Source: Spinellus fusiger (Eukaryota > Mucoromycota > Mucoromycetes > Mucorales > Phycomycetaceae). From it: 64,000 nt of DNA. The first letter of the stretch is position 1; each line of letters begins with the position of its first letter. Shown here piece by piece: positions 38,601-48,200 of the stretch. The stretch covers positions 1 through 64,000 of the forward strand of contig JALLLS010000105.1 of assembly GCA_025094145.1 (NCBI GenBank), given 5' to 3'. The notes under the pieces were generated by a model, which had not been told where the DNA came from, did no database searches, and saw nothing but the letters and a program-made list of their open reading frames with translations. Position numbers and translations under genes: made by a program.

Positions 38601-38641
38601 CTGTTCCAAGTAGAGCTCAAACTACAATTATCGGTGTATAG
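29657..38641 (+). CDS. Giant C1-domain protein, possible UNC-79/UNC-80 relative (19 exons)
   Basis: Exons: 29657-30036, 30079-30572, 30669-33592, 33647-33793, 33860-34056, 34118-34357, 34439-34558, 34614-34832, 34909-35049, 35150-35282, 35378-36163, 36215-36520, 36572-36830, 36907-37031, 37080-37301, 37372-37647, 37722-38099, 38156-38287, 38396-38641; all phases agree, giving 2,574 aa. The frame is open back to 29528 without an ATG, so the true start may lie in an upstream exon. Residues about 635-665 (CCNECYKEITDYGLRCYQC) and 728-770 (HFHLVNMYTLMLCACCRLPLWGL.., YRCSSCNRFIHPRC) are zinc-binding C1-like (diacylglycerol/phorbol-ester type) modules. The remainder is a long helical array without kinase or GTPase motifs, with segments such as WLQLLPHLGPLFSRFVECL and FPDWQVLQWDALIGAFDE. 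Size, helical build and the P-x-W-x2-L-x-W pattern recall UNC-79/UNC-80, accessory proteins of the NALCN sodium-leak channel, but this assignment is tentative. The gene itself is certain. Confidence 0.85.
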
Positions 38642-39039
38642 TCACCAATATTGAATGAAGTTAGTAGATATATCAAATCTATTATCCTTTTTTCCCCTTT
38701 TCTTTCTTTCTAGACTCTAGTATATTTTTAATTAAACCGAGTACTCACACATCCAAAGCATCTCTATTGATTAATAAATAGATATACATACTCGCTGTTG
38801 CTTGCTATTACTACCTTTTCACTTGTATTTTCTTCAACTGATAATACCAACTTATTCTCCAAGATTTTATAGTGTTAAGTAAAATGACCCGACAAATGTA
38901 ATCGATGGTTTTAAATGCAAATTTCCTTTTTTGGATTCATACTTTATCTTAAGTGATATAACTTCATGAATTCATTAGCTAAAGACAAAAGTTTCAATAG
39001 ATACATAGAAGAGTGTTTATAAGACAAGAAGAAAGTTTT
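38642..39039. other. Intergenic, AT-rich
   Basis: It holds the 3' flank of the giant gene (pyrimidine tract 38690-38712 and AATAAA-like signals near 38775). I see no gene. Confidence 0.4.
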
Positions 39040-39665
39040 ATTACAAGGCCACTTAATAGCCACCATGGCAACCCTTGGCATCTCCGCCCCATGCTGGCAA
39101 TGAGGGTGTCTGTCACTTCTTTTGATAATTTACCCCATTCCAGCATCAGGGCCGCCTCCAAACTTCCTCATTTCTAGGACATTCTTATGCTCAAAGTCCG
39201 TACCAGGATGCCTGATAACTTCTGAGCCCACTGGAACCTTGCCTTTATATGTTTATTGGTGAAAAGAGGCTTCACCACTGGACTAAAAAAGTGGAAGCCC
39301 ATCTAATCAAGGTACCTCTTCAGAGTCTTGCCTGATACCTTGATGGCCATGCTTGCCCTAATGGCTTCCTTGGTCTAGTGAGAATCACTGACCACTGTTC
39401 TTCTCAACCACTGGAGGGCCCTGTCGTCCAACTTTCTTCGTCGGCCACTCTTGGGAGAAGGTACTACCAAGCCTATCTTCTTGAAGTGTCTCACAATGTC
39501 TCCTACAGTGGTGGGAGGAACATTGAACATACGATATGCCTCGGCTTGGGTGGTGTTCATGTTCAGCACCTCATGGAGAATGGCTGAACGAGTCTCGAGG
39601 CTTGTATATTTCCCATAAATCTCGGGGTCTTAATAAAGATGTTCAAGATGTTGGATGAGTTAGAC
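39040..39665 (-). mobile_element. Tc1-type relic retaining the N-terminal helix-turn-helix, catalytic core largely lost
   Basis: On the minus strand an open stretch (39569-39375) encodes a helix-turn-helix: EAYRMFNVPPTTVGDIVRHF then a GRRRKL basic patch, typical of the paired-like DNA-binding domain of Tc1 transposases. Downstream come fragments such as SMAIKVSGKTLKRYL, and then, after a large internal deletion, the C-terminal end DTLIASMGRRCQ near 39095. No DDE core survives. Several stops interrupt it. Confidence 0.65.
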
Positions 39666-40789
39666 ATTAGAGAAAAAGAAATGTTATGAAGAAAGAAATG
39701 ATAATGTTTATTATTTCTGGTATAAAAATAGCCCGGAATTTGAAATGGTCGATTACATTTGTTTGGTCACTTTACTTTCTGTTAAGGACAAATAAAGATG
39801 GGATAGAAAGAGAATACCAAGTTTTGTGCAGCAGAAAGTGAGGCACAACATAAGGTAGAAATTAAGGCAGAGAATACCTGAAGATAGATAGCAGATAGAT
39901 AGGAGATAGACGATTATCGTTTTATCTAATAAAAATACAAGATTATTTATACTAGAGAGAAGCCTTAGATCTACAATTGTTTTTTAAACTTGTTTGGCTT
40001 TGACTTTACAATTTATTGGTAATAGTTGTGATGTAAATGTCAATGTACTGATAAACGACTCAAACTAGAAGAGGTCTCTTTTTCATTAAGAAATAATGTA
40101 TATTTACAAACAACAAATATTTTATTATTATAAAAATAAAATAAAAAACCCCTTTTCTCTAGATCAATGAGAAATTATAAATATATTAACATGTTTAAAT
40201 GTTATATGTATTATTGTTTTCAAGTTTATTTAAAATTAATGAGAAATCTCATAAAAGAAAAAAAAACTATAGATTGATGATAACGTATCAATGTAAAAAT
40301 CAATATGCTTATTTATACGTCTATATATCTATCACATTTCTTTTGTTTGGTTCATGATACTCAACTTTTGGAAGGGTTAGGGGTGGAGTTGTACCAGCCT
40401 CAGAGGACTAGTCATTGTCTTCCTCAACTAATAGGACTCTTTCAATAATTAATTCCAGTATCTGGATAATTATTGTTAATCACATATGGATGTGGTGTTT
40501 CTCCCACACAATGAGTATCAGAGAGCATATACAAAAATACTCACTCGAAAAGACGGAGTCGGAGACAGATAACGACAAGATAGTACCAGAAAAAGGCTTA
40601 TTCCAGGGAGCAAGAATAAATCAATAAATCATTCGTAAATAACAAGCTAAACTTACAGAAAAGGTGTAATCATCACAATAAGGAAGAAATAAAGGAACCT
40701 GAAAGACATCAAGAAAGAAAAAAGACATACTAAAGAAAAAAATTACTCTAAAGTCCGGAGCATAAATACGAGTTTGAATAGAAGCACTA
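39666..40789. other. AT-rich intergenic region
   Basis: About 1.1 kb, very AT-rich, with no supported gene; a 70-codon ORF at 40415-40627 has no recognisable features. GATAGATAG-type short repeats lie near 39885-39910. Confidence 0.4.
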
Positions 40790-40995
40790 CAGTTCAAAGT
40801 ATTTTTTATTTTTGGGTGTTGGTTGCTATTCGCGCATTGGGCATGTTAGCCACCCTATGAGAACTTTTGAACAATTAATATATACATATAGACACTTTCA
40901 AATACAAAAGTGGAAAAAATAAATGCAAGGAAAAAAGAAACAGAAAGATAAGAGTATATAAAACCTCGAAATGAGGGAAAAAATGAAGAGAAATG
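40790..40995 (+). repeat. Terminal repeat copy L1 of a long-inverted-repeat element family
   Basis: It begins CAGTTCAAAGTATTTTTTAT and contains GGGTGTTGGTTGCTATT and GCGCATTGGGCA. The same sequence recurs at 42825 in the same orientation, and at 44595-44788 and 44934-45315 in reverse. Among the other copies, the inner end (AAAACCTCGAAATGAGGG) matches only the reversed copy at 44595, which shows AAAACCTCAATGAGGG. Confidence 0.8.
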
Positions 40996-41351
40996 AGAGA
41001 AAATGACAATGCAGACATAGACATTAGTTTGAGCCTAATCCCACAAGCTTTCAATAGACCAAAGATTGGTCTATTTACAAGTCTTGTTGGGTGTGTTGAT
41101 TGTCTCCCTCGACTCATTCCATGGCTGAGTCAGACCCAAATGCCTGGAGGGCTTCTTTTTCAAGGGTGGCGGGAGGGCTGGTGACTGTGGCCTTGGCCTT
41201 GAGGTCTGCCAAGAGCTTCTCAAAGGCAATGGTGGATAGACGGGGTGTGGCAATACTTGAGCCAAAGTGGCGATCAATGCTGTACCCTAAATGAGTGGGG
41301 GCACGAAGACAAGTGTTGGACACTCTTTGCTCAAAGAGTTAATAGAAGTAC
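40996..41351. other. Non-transposase sequence between L1 and Tc1 copy 1
   Basis: About 350 bp that is less AT-rich than its surroundings. On the minus strand 41323-41114 encodes a coding-like peptide (STIAFEKLLADLKAKATVT, then PPATLEKEALQAFGSDS). It could be cargo of the long-repeat element or a remnant of a disrupted host gene. The family is not recognised. Confidence 0.35.
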
Positions 41352-41353
41352 TA

Positions 41354-42719
41354 CAGTGTCCGGCAAAATAATAATAATTTATTTCGTTTTTCGACCTCTA
41401 TTTTGGTCAAAAAATCTTTTTTTTTTTTTACACATTCCTCATTTCTTCCTTTTCCGCTATATCATCTTATATGTCTAACACCACTGAACAAACCACCAAG
41501 CTTTTTGGAAACAGAAAGAAAAATATCAACAACTTTACTTCTAAACTCATTGTACACAAGGCCACTCAACATGGCACCAGCCAAGTGGAGATTGCAGCCA
41601 TGTTTGGCATCAGTAATTCCACTGTCAGCCTTATCGTGAAGAAGTACAGGGAAACTGGCTGCTTCAAAGCAGGGAAGGGCTCTGGGCGCAAGCCTATTCT
41701 GACGTAGAAGGACGAGAGAGAGTTTGTATACGAGATAGAAAGAGATTCATTTCAGACAATAGATCAACTTTGCAAGCAGATGACCACCAAAGTGTGCATG
41801 AGCACTTTTAGAGAAATGATAAAGAGGATTGGCCTTTCTTCTTTCAGGGTTGTTAAGAAACCCTCTATCATCATTAAACACAAGAAGTTGAGGCTTACTT
41901 GGACTAGGACCTACCTTCATTGGACAGATAAAGACTGGATGACAGTCATCTGGTCCGATGAGTCCAAGTTCCAGCTAATGAGCAACAACCACTGCAACAG
42001 GGTGGTACGTAGGAAGAAGGAGAGACTGCTCCCAAGGAATGTGAAGCCAACGATGAATTTTGGTGGTGGTGAGGTGATGGTGTGGGGTTCTATTTTCTGG
42101 TGAAGGTGTTGGTAAACTTGCTATGGTGGAGGGATCCATCAATAGTGCCAAATACACCAGTATTTTAGAAACGGCCTATTGCCCCGAGCTGGCTCATCTT
42201 TCGGCACTGAATCTAGTGGTAGGCTATGTTCTTCAAGAGGACAATGCCAGTTGCCATACTAGTAAGGAGACTAGGAAATGGAAGGATAAGAGGGGCATAG
42301 TCACGATGGAGGGGTGGCCCTCTCAAAGCCCTGACCTAAACCCAATTGAGTATCTTTGGGAGGAACTTGACAGAGCAGTTCGGAAGAGGATGACCTCAAC
42401 AAGCTCTCTTCAGGATCTGAAGGCTCTCCTGGTCTAGGAATGGGACAAGATACCCAAAGAGATTACCAACAACCTCATTAACAGCATGCATCGGAGATGT
42501 AGGGCTGTTATAGAGGCCAAGGGTGGAAACACTAAATACTAAAGGTTTTCGCCCAATAAATTTGTATATATTATCCTGTTGGCCTTCTTTATACTTCATC
42601 CAATTTTCAAGTCTCTACTGTGTGTTTACTGTGTGTTTTTATTACAAAGAATAAGTATTTCCCTAAACAAGAATCCTATCGGAAAATAAAATAAATTATT
42701 ATTTTTTTGCCTGATACTG
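41354..42719 (+). mobile_element. Tc1/mariner element, copy 1 (1,366 bp, TA-flanked)
   Basis: Both ends are visible. The left end is CAGTGTCCGGCAAAATAATA and the reverse complement of the right end is CAGTATCAGGCAAAAAAATA; the inverted repeat runs for about 40 bp with mismatches. A TA dinucleotide flanks each side (41352-41353, 42720-42721), the classic Tc1/mariner target duplication. The size is normal for the superfamily. The transposase inside is broken (see next entry). Confidence 0.93.
41471..42542 (+). pseudogene. Tc1-type DDE transposase, inactivated (copy 1)
   Basis: Read across breaks this covers a whole transposase of about 355 codons. An N-terminal HTH (TSQVEIAAMFGISNSTVSLI) is followed by a basic GSGRKP hinge. 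The DDE core shows VIWSDESKFQL (first D), GGGEVMVWGSIFW, LQEDNASCHTSKE (second D) and SPDLNPIEYLWEELDR (third acid). It ends NTKY. Breaks: an in-frame TAG at about 41705, a frameshift at about 42098 in the WG-F motif, and a TAG at 42435. Few lesions imply relatively recent death. It is closely related to copy 2. Confidence 0.9.
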
Positions 42720-42824
42720 TATATCATCAACTTCACATGCCCTGAGATGAGTAGACCTTACTGTTTGAGTTTAAAATAATGTTATGCAGTCACCTTATTT
42801 TAATTCACCGTGACTTTTGTTGCT

Positions 42825-43208
42825 ACAGTTCAAAGTATTTTTTTATTTTTGGGTGTTGGTTGCTATTTGCACATTGGGCATATTAACCACCCCATGAGAA
42901 CTTTTGAATAATTAATATAAACATATAAACACTTCAAATACAAAAGTGAAAAAAAATGATGAAAGATGAGAAATGATGATAAAATGAGAATTATGAATAG
43001 ACATCCAAAAGGCCATAAAGTCAGCAAGGAAACCAGGACACCAAAAAGATAACTGTCATCCTGTGGCGATTCGAAATCCAACGAGTGATACTTAGAGCAA
43101 CTCAGACAATCCTGAGGACACAAATACAGCAACCACACTATCAGCTTCTGGCTTTGCTAAACGGGTTAGGAATGAGTGGTAGAGGAGAGATCGGAGAAAA
43201 AGTGAGGT
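42825..43208 (+). repeat. Long inverted repeat arm L2
   Basis: A 384-bp arm, the mirror of 44934-45315. The first 140 bp resemble L1 (40790); the inner 240 bp (containing GGCGATTCGAAATCCAACGA and GGTAGAGGAGAGATCGGAGA) are shared only with R2. It encodes the same 91-codon reading frame as its partner, here on the minus strand. Confidence 0.9.
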
Positions 43209-43221
43209 TTTTTTTATATTA

Positions 43222-44581
43222 CAGAGGCTTTCAAAAAAACAAGGGATATTTTTTACATGCCGGTATGCTTCTGTAATAGGAAGTACTTATTACTTGTAAT
43301 AAAAACACACATTAAACACACAGTAGAGACTTGAAAATTGGATTAAGTATTAAAAAAAGTCAACAGGATAATAAATACATGTTTATTGGGTGGAAAACTT
43401 CAATATTTGGTGTTTCCACCCTTGGCCTCAATGACAGCCTTACATCTCCGCCCCATGCTGTTAATGAGGGTGTCTGTAGTGTCCTTGGGAATATTCTCTC
43501 ATTCTTCTAACAAGAGCACCTCCAAATCTTTTAGAGTACTTGTTGAGGCCATCCTATTTCTGATGGATCTGTCCAGTTTCTCCCATAAATGCTCTACGGG
43601 GTTGAGGTTGGGGCTTTGCGATGGCCACCCCTCCATAGTGGCAATGGTCTCCTGTGCCTTCCATAGCCTGGGCTCCTTGCTCTTGTGGCAGCTGGCATTG
43701 TCTTCCTGAAGAACGTAATTGATCTCTGGATTCAGTTCCTTGAGTCGGGCCAGCTCAGTGCAGTATTCCTTCTTTAAGATCTCAATGTACCTTTCACTGT
43801 CTATACTGCCCTCCACAGGCACCAACCTTCCAACATCTTCACCAGAGAAAGAACCCCACGCCATTAAACTACCACCACCAAACTTCATTGCGGGCTTGAA
43901 ATTCTTTGATATTATCCCCTTCTTCTTGCGAACCACTCTGTTGCAGTTATTGGTCCTCATCAGTTGGTACTTTGACTCATCAGACCAGATGACTGTCTTC
44001 CAGTCTTCCTCAGTTCAATGGAGGTGGGTCTTAGCCCAAGCAAGCCTCGACTTCTTGTGTTTAATAGTGAGAGAAGATTTCTTAACCACCCTGAAAGAAA
44101 ACAGGCCAAGCTTCTTCATTATTTTTCTAAAAGTGTTCATGGACACCTTGGGTGATCATCTGCTTATGAAGCTGATTCAATGTCTGGAAAAAATCCACTT
44201 CGCGTCCAACTTCTCTCTTGTCCCTCTCATTAAGAATTAGATTACGCCCAGTGCTTTTTTTTTGCCTTGAAGCATCCAGTTTCTTTTAATCTTTTCACAA
44301 TACGGGAAATTGACTGCTTACTGATTCCAAAACTAGCAGAGATGGCAGACTGGCTAGTCCCATTGACAGTAGCCTCGTGAGCAATGAGACAACGATTAAA
44401 GTCATCAATATTTCTTTTCCCATTTCCAAGAGGTCTTATGGGTTGTTAGATTTTGTTAGATGTGGTAGACATTATAGTGGAAAAGCGATAAATAAAGAAT
44501 ATTTAATTAAAAAAAATATTGTTTCAAGGGTAAAATTATGGTCTGAATTTGAAATATCCCTTATTTTTTTGACTCCCACTG
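43222..44581 (-). mobile_element. Tc1/mariner element, copy 2 (1,360 bp, TA-flanked)
   Basis: The left end is CAGAGGCTTTCAAAAAAACA and the reverse complement of the right end is CAGTGGGAGTCAAAAAAATA, both followed by AGGGATATTT; TA dinucleotides flank the element (43220-43221, 44582-44583). It lies inside the long-inverted-repeat element, next to the inner border of arm L2, so it inserted after that element formed. Its terminal repeats differ from those of copy 1 although the transposases are related. Confidence 0.92.
43401..44472 (-). pseudogene. Tc1-type DDE transposase, inactivated (copy 2)
   Basis: Read from 44472 on the minus strand: an N-terminal HTH (NGTSQSAISASFGISKQSIS) with stops; a frameshifted middle; then a long intact part (43960-43499) with FGGGSLMAWGSFSGED, YVLQEDNASCHKSKE, WPSQSPNLNPVEHLWEKLDR, and the end AVIEAKGGNTKY. 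It has lost more of the first half than copy 1. The third catalytic acid and the second D are present. Confidence 0.88.
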
Positions 44582-44594
44582 TATTTTATTATTC

Positions 44595-44788
44595 CTTATT
44601 TTTCCCTCATTGAGGTTTTATATTCTCTTTTCTTTCCGTCTCCTCTCTCTTTGCATTATTTTTTTCACTTATTTATTTGAAGTGTTTCAATGTTTATTCT
44701 TATTTTTTTCAAACGATCTCTAGGGTGGCTAAAATGCCCAATGCGCGAATAGCAACTAACACCCAAAAATAAAAATACTTTGAACTGT
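44595..44788 (-). repeat. Terminal repeat copy R1 (reversed), partner-like to L1
   Basis: Reverse complement begins ACAGTTCAAAGTATTTTTAT and shares with L1 both GCGCATTGGGCA and the inner AAAACCTC(.)AATGAGGGA. It is flanked on both sides by TATTTTATTATTCC (44582-44595 and 44788-44801), a 14-bp direct repeat. Confidence 0.75.
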
Positions 44789-44801
44789 ATTTTATTATTC
44801 C

Positions 44802-44975
44802 ATGTCTACTCGAGACTTTAAGGTAGAGCTATCAGCTGGTAGCTTGCTCATTGAGGCTGCTGATGGGTGTGTTGAGCGGGAACGCCAACGCCACCATAGA
44901 GTGCAAAGACTCCTTCAGCAACAGACGCTGTATTCTCACTTTTTCTCCGATCTCTCCTCTACCACTCATTCCTAA
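44802..44975 (+). CDS. Possible 57-aa ORF or captured gene fragment inside the long-repeat element
   Basis: ATG at 44802 opens MSTRDFKVELSAGSLLIEAA, followed by a highly basic, helical CVERERQRHHRVQRLLQQQ and a Ser/Thr-rich end. It is less AT-rich than its surroundings and does not resemble a transposase. It continues into arm R2, so its last third is also present in arm L2. It may be the 5' exon of a captured gene or chance. Family not recognised. Confidence 0.3.
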   Translation: MSTRDFKVELSAGSLLIEAADGCVERERQRHHRVQRLLQQQTLYSHFFSDLSSTTHS

Positions 44976-45315
44976 CCCGTTTAGCAAAGCCAGAAGCTGA
45001 TAGTGTGGTTGCTGTATTTGTGTCCTCAGGATTGTCTGAGTTGCTCTAAGTATCACTCGTTGGATTTCGAATCGCCACAGGATGACAGTTATCTTTTTGG
45101 TGTCCTGGTTTCCTTGCTGACTTTATGGCCTTTTGGATGTCTATTCATAATTCTCATTTTATCATCATTTCTCATCTTTCATCATTTTTTTTCACTTTTG
45201 TATTTGAAGTGTTTATATGTTTATATTAATTATTCAAAAGTTCTCATGGGGTGGTTAATATGCCCAATGTGCAAATAGCAACCAACACCCAAAAATAAAA
45301 AATACTTTGAACTGT
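44934..45315 (-). repeat. Long inverted repeat arm R2
   Basis: Mirror copy of 42825-43208; a 91-codon reading frame at 45003-45278 is identical in both arms, showing very recent origin or homogenisation. Confidence 0.9.
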
Positions 45316-45460
45316 GCTATGTGTCTGTTTATTTTATTTTATTCTAATAATCATAATGATTAAAAGGTATACAATAGGGTTTCAGCCGATAAGAAGAGGC
45401 TTACCTCATAGTATGGCCGGATAAATTAAGCATACAACATAACACCCATATTTTTTTTCC

Positions 45461-47148
45461 TCAGCATGCCTCTTGATTATCTACAGCCAATCTTTTTAAG
45501 TCTCCTTTTAGCCATATAACTGGTGATGTAACAGCCACCATTATGGCTGCTGTGACAATAGAGGCTTTTTTCATATTATATGGAGGGTCGTCATCAGGGC
45601 CCTCACGCAGGGAATCAAGTATTACAGAGAAGATCAACATAAAGGCTGAACCAAATGACCAAATAACACACGAGCTCATAGACTCAGAGATAGGGTATGT
45701 AGCTAAATTTTATCAAGATTGAAGATCAAATAAAAAGTGATCATTACTTACTTTCACTGGTAAATTCTAAATATAAAGGAAGCAGTGCATAGGCAAAAAA
45801 CCCAACGGTGAGACAGGCAATAAGGACGACAGCAAAGGCATCGGGAATAACTAAATCAGTACTTTAGTGTTCGTAGTAGAAATAATAGAAATTACGTTGA
45901 AATATTAGCATTATATAGGAAGCCACACACAAAGGAGCAAATATCTTTATCAGCATTAAATATTGTCCTGTTTTTCCAACCCAATAGCCTGATAACACTA
46001 TTGTTTAGATTAGTTACTGCATTTTTAGAAAAAGCTCTTAGATCCACCAAATATGCCACCTATAAGAATTGCTGAACCACACATACCGGACTCTTGAGCA
46101 GTGTAGTTATAGGGAGTAATAGCTTGAATCACCAATACAGAGATGGCATACACTATTCCAAGATTGGTAGAACACAGAAAAGTAACACACCAATAGTTGG
46201 GATTTTTAGCCAAGTTTATCATACTCTCTTTAAAATGCATTCGCTCAATATCAGCCGTAGCAGAAGGCTGGTTCTTTGGTTTTTTTGGAAAAAAGAGTGT
46301 AGGCAAGGCCACTGTGGTTGCAAAAATAGCTGTCATAAGCCACTATAATAGGTGTTAATATATATGTATGTATAGTTTTACCATACCAAGCGAGGGGTTT
46401 CATCTGGAATACTGGCTAGTACTGGCATTACTAAAGGAGCAATGAACATTCCAAATTGTATAGCTGAATAGAAAAATAAAAATTAGACAAAATTACAGTA
46501 TCTAAGGCATACATGAAAGTGCATTAGCTACACCACGATCTTTTCCGGCAAACCAGACAGCAACAAACTATAAGAGTGTTATAATTGATTATACTGGCTC
46601 TTATGACTAACTTTGTTGCAATACTAAAAAGCCAGTGAATTAGATATACATCCCCAAGAAAACTATGTACCTACCTATAGATGTAGGGACCTCCAATTGC
46701 CCCTATAGCTTGACCCAGCAATACCAGATAATATCGCTTATCTGGAGCGACTACGATAGAAATATAACGAATCCAGCACCCGACTGCATTAAGTACACTT
46801 GAAAAGATAATCTTATACAGCAGTGAATATAATATTGTTTATGTTAGTATATACCATGGTCTTTAGTCCATATTTCTCATAGGCCCATGGTGTGGTAAGT
46901 GATAGAATACAAGTTATGACTGCAGAGGTGTTGGAAAGCCAGTTAAGCTGTGTCAAATCACTTTTCATCCATTCGGCTGCTGCATCAGGTGCACTTGAGG
47001 CGGTAGTCCAGGATATACCACATGAGGCATTGACTAAGACAACAGACAATAGCTGAATCCATGCCATTTTACTTGTTTTATATTCTTTTTCTTTTGGTTC
47101 ATGAGAATAATAGGATTCAGGAATGGTTTGGCTAAGTTTAGTTTCCAT
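45461..47148 (-). CDS. MFS transporter, SLC49/FLVCR-like
   Basis: Exons on the minus strand: 47148-46855, 46811-46675, 46623-46611, 46567-46513, 46463-46387, 46342-46048, 45988-45896, 45850-45752, 45702-45461, giving 434 aa. It shows the 12-helix MFS pattern with family-like segments: LNWLSNTSAVITCILSL, WAYEKYGLKTM, VAVWFAGKDRGVANALS, FGMFIAPLVMPVLASIPDE, YPISESMSSCVIWSFGSAF. This resembles the SLC49 group (FLVCR1/2, DIRC2), whose members move choline, haem or related cations across membranes; the substrate here is unknown. Exon 3 is a 13-nt microexon whose donor is not GT in the frame-preserving reading (AAG then TTAGTC); the nearest GT would drop one base. The copy may therefore be mutated. 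It is surrounded by transposon remains. Confidence 0.75.
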
Positions 47149-47568
47149 GATAAAAAAAAAAGAGGAAAAAGAAAGATCTTGCTTCTTTTTATTTGCTGGA
47201 ACTGATGATAGTCATGATTAAAAAACATTTGAGCTTTAATTAAATCTTGCAGTAATGCGATAATCATAAATTTTGCACGATCACAGCTTTTTTTTCGTAG
47301 CCTTTAGGGTTGTTCTGATGTTATTTTTTGTTTTCAACCAAATGATATCTACATCTCGATTTTTAATCAGAATCGTACGAAGTATGCAGAATAATAATAA
47401 GTGTAACCATAACCATTATCACTAATGTTGAGGAAACACACTATTTTCAGAAAATATGGTAACAACTTTTGAAATAAGTTTGGAATAAAAAATTAAATAA
47501 TAAAATTAAATATTAAAGCAAAATCCTACTGTACCAAATATCCCATAAACTCCACAATGAATTATTTA
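47149..47568. other. Upstream region of the SLC49-like gene
   Basis: AT-rich; it should hold the promoter and leader of the minus-strand transporter gene. No TATA box stands out. The left end of an IS630-like relic follows. Confidence 0.4.
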
Positions 47569-48200
47569 TTAGATAGGTCTATTATCTAGACAGTTATTAT
47601 ATTTTAATATATAGTGCCCATAAAAACCTCTTAAATTACTTGTGAGTACACTATTACATGCATATTCGATTTTAGAATTCAAGGTTTCTTCCTCCGAAAG
47701 AATTTCTTTCTTTAGTCTGCTTTTTGTGATAGACCAAGACTGTTCAATTGGGTTTAATTCTGGTGAATAGGGTGAAAGATAAACATATCCATAGCCACGA
47801 CCTTCAATGTGATTTCTTATAGATAAATACTTATGGATTAGTGCATTATTCATCAAAAATTAGTGTCCTCTGAACTCCTCATGTCTATCCATAATATCCA
47901 GGGTCATTACAATAAAGTTAAAATATTGGTCAGTAACAGTGATACTTTTGCTCTTTTGTAATGTTGAAGTACCTTCTGTTCTTTCTTTCTTTTTTAGGAT
48001 GCTGTGACTTTTAATGTCTTTACTTTTAAATTGACTACACCATAAGGAGAAATAACTCCAAAAATAAATGTCGCTTTGACTTTTGTTTTCGGTGTTTGAA
48101 TAATTGCCTGTGTCTCTTTTCTTGACCATACCATCGAGCGCTTCAAATTGATATTGAAAGCTAATTTATATATGAATATGCAGTTACTATCATAGTCCAT
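47569..48200 (-). pseudogene. IS630/Tc1-superfamily (DDE_3-like) transposase relic
   Basis: Minus-strand fragments in order: MVWSRKETQAII and KATFIFGVISPYGVVNLKV (48200-47995), TSTLQKSKSITVTDQYFNF and LDIMDRHEEFRGH (to 47860), then MNNALIHKYLS, VYLSPYSPELNPIEQSW and a helical tail (47856-47569). The pattern is that of IS630-like transposases (MDNAxIH and YSPELNPIE carrying the second and third acids). The second acid is now Asn (MNNALIH), the N-terminal part is missing, and frames are broken. A decayed copy. Confidence 0.8.

Larger units (their letters stand above)
42825..45315. mobile_element. Element with ~385-bp near-perfect inverted repeats and GCT target duplication
   Basis: The left arm (42825-43208) and right arm (44934-45315, reversed) are almost identical; the only difference I found is one T in a homopolymer. 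The outer ends read ACAGTTCAAAG...CTTTGAACTGT, and both flanks carry GCT (42822-42824 and 45316-45318), consistent with a 3-bp target duplication. Inside are Tc1 copy 2 (43222-44581), an older reversed end R1 (44595-44788) and a 57-codon ORF (44802). Without the Tc1 insert it would be about 1.13 kb. No transposase of its own is recognisable, so it is probably non-autonomous. Superfamily unknown. Confidence 0.75.

Noticed and set aside
42863..43138. Identical 91-codon ORFs (also 45003-45278) as a gene
   Set aside because: They are identical because they lie in the inverted repeat arms; Phe/Leu-rich with no coding signature.
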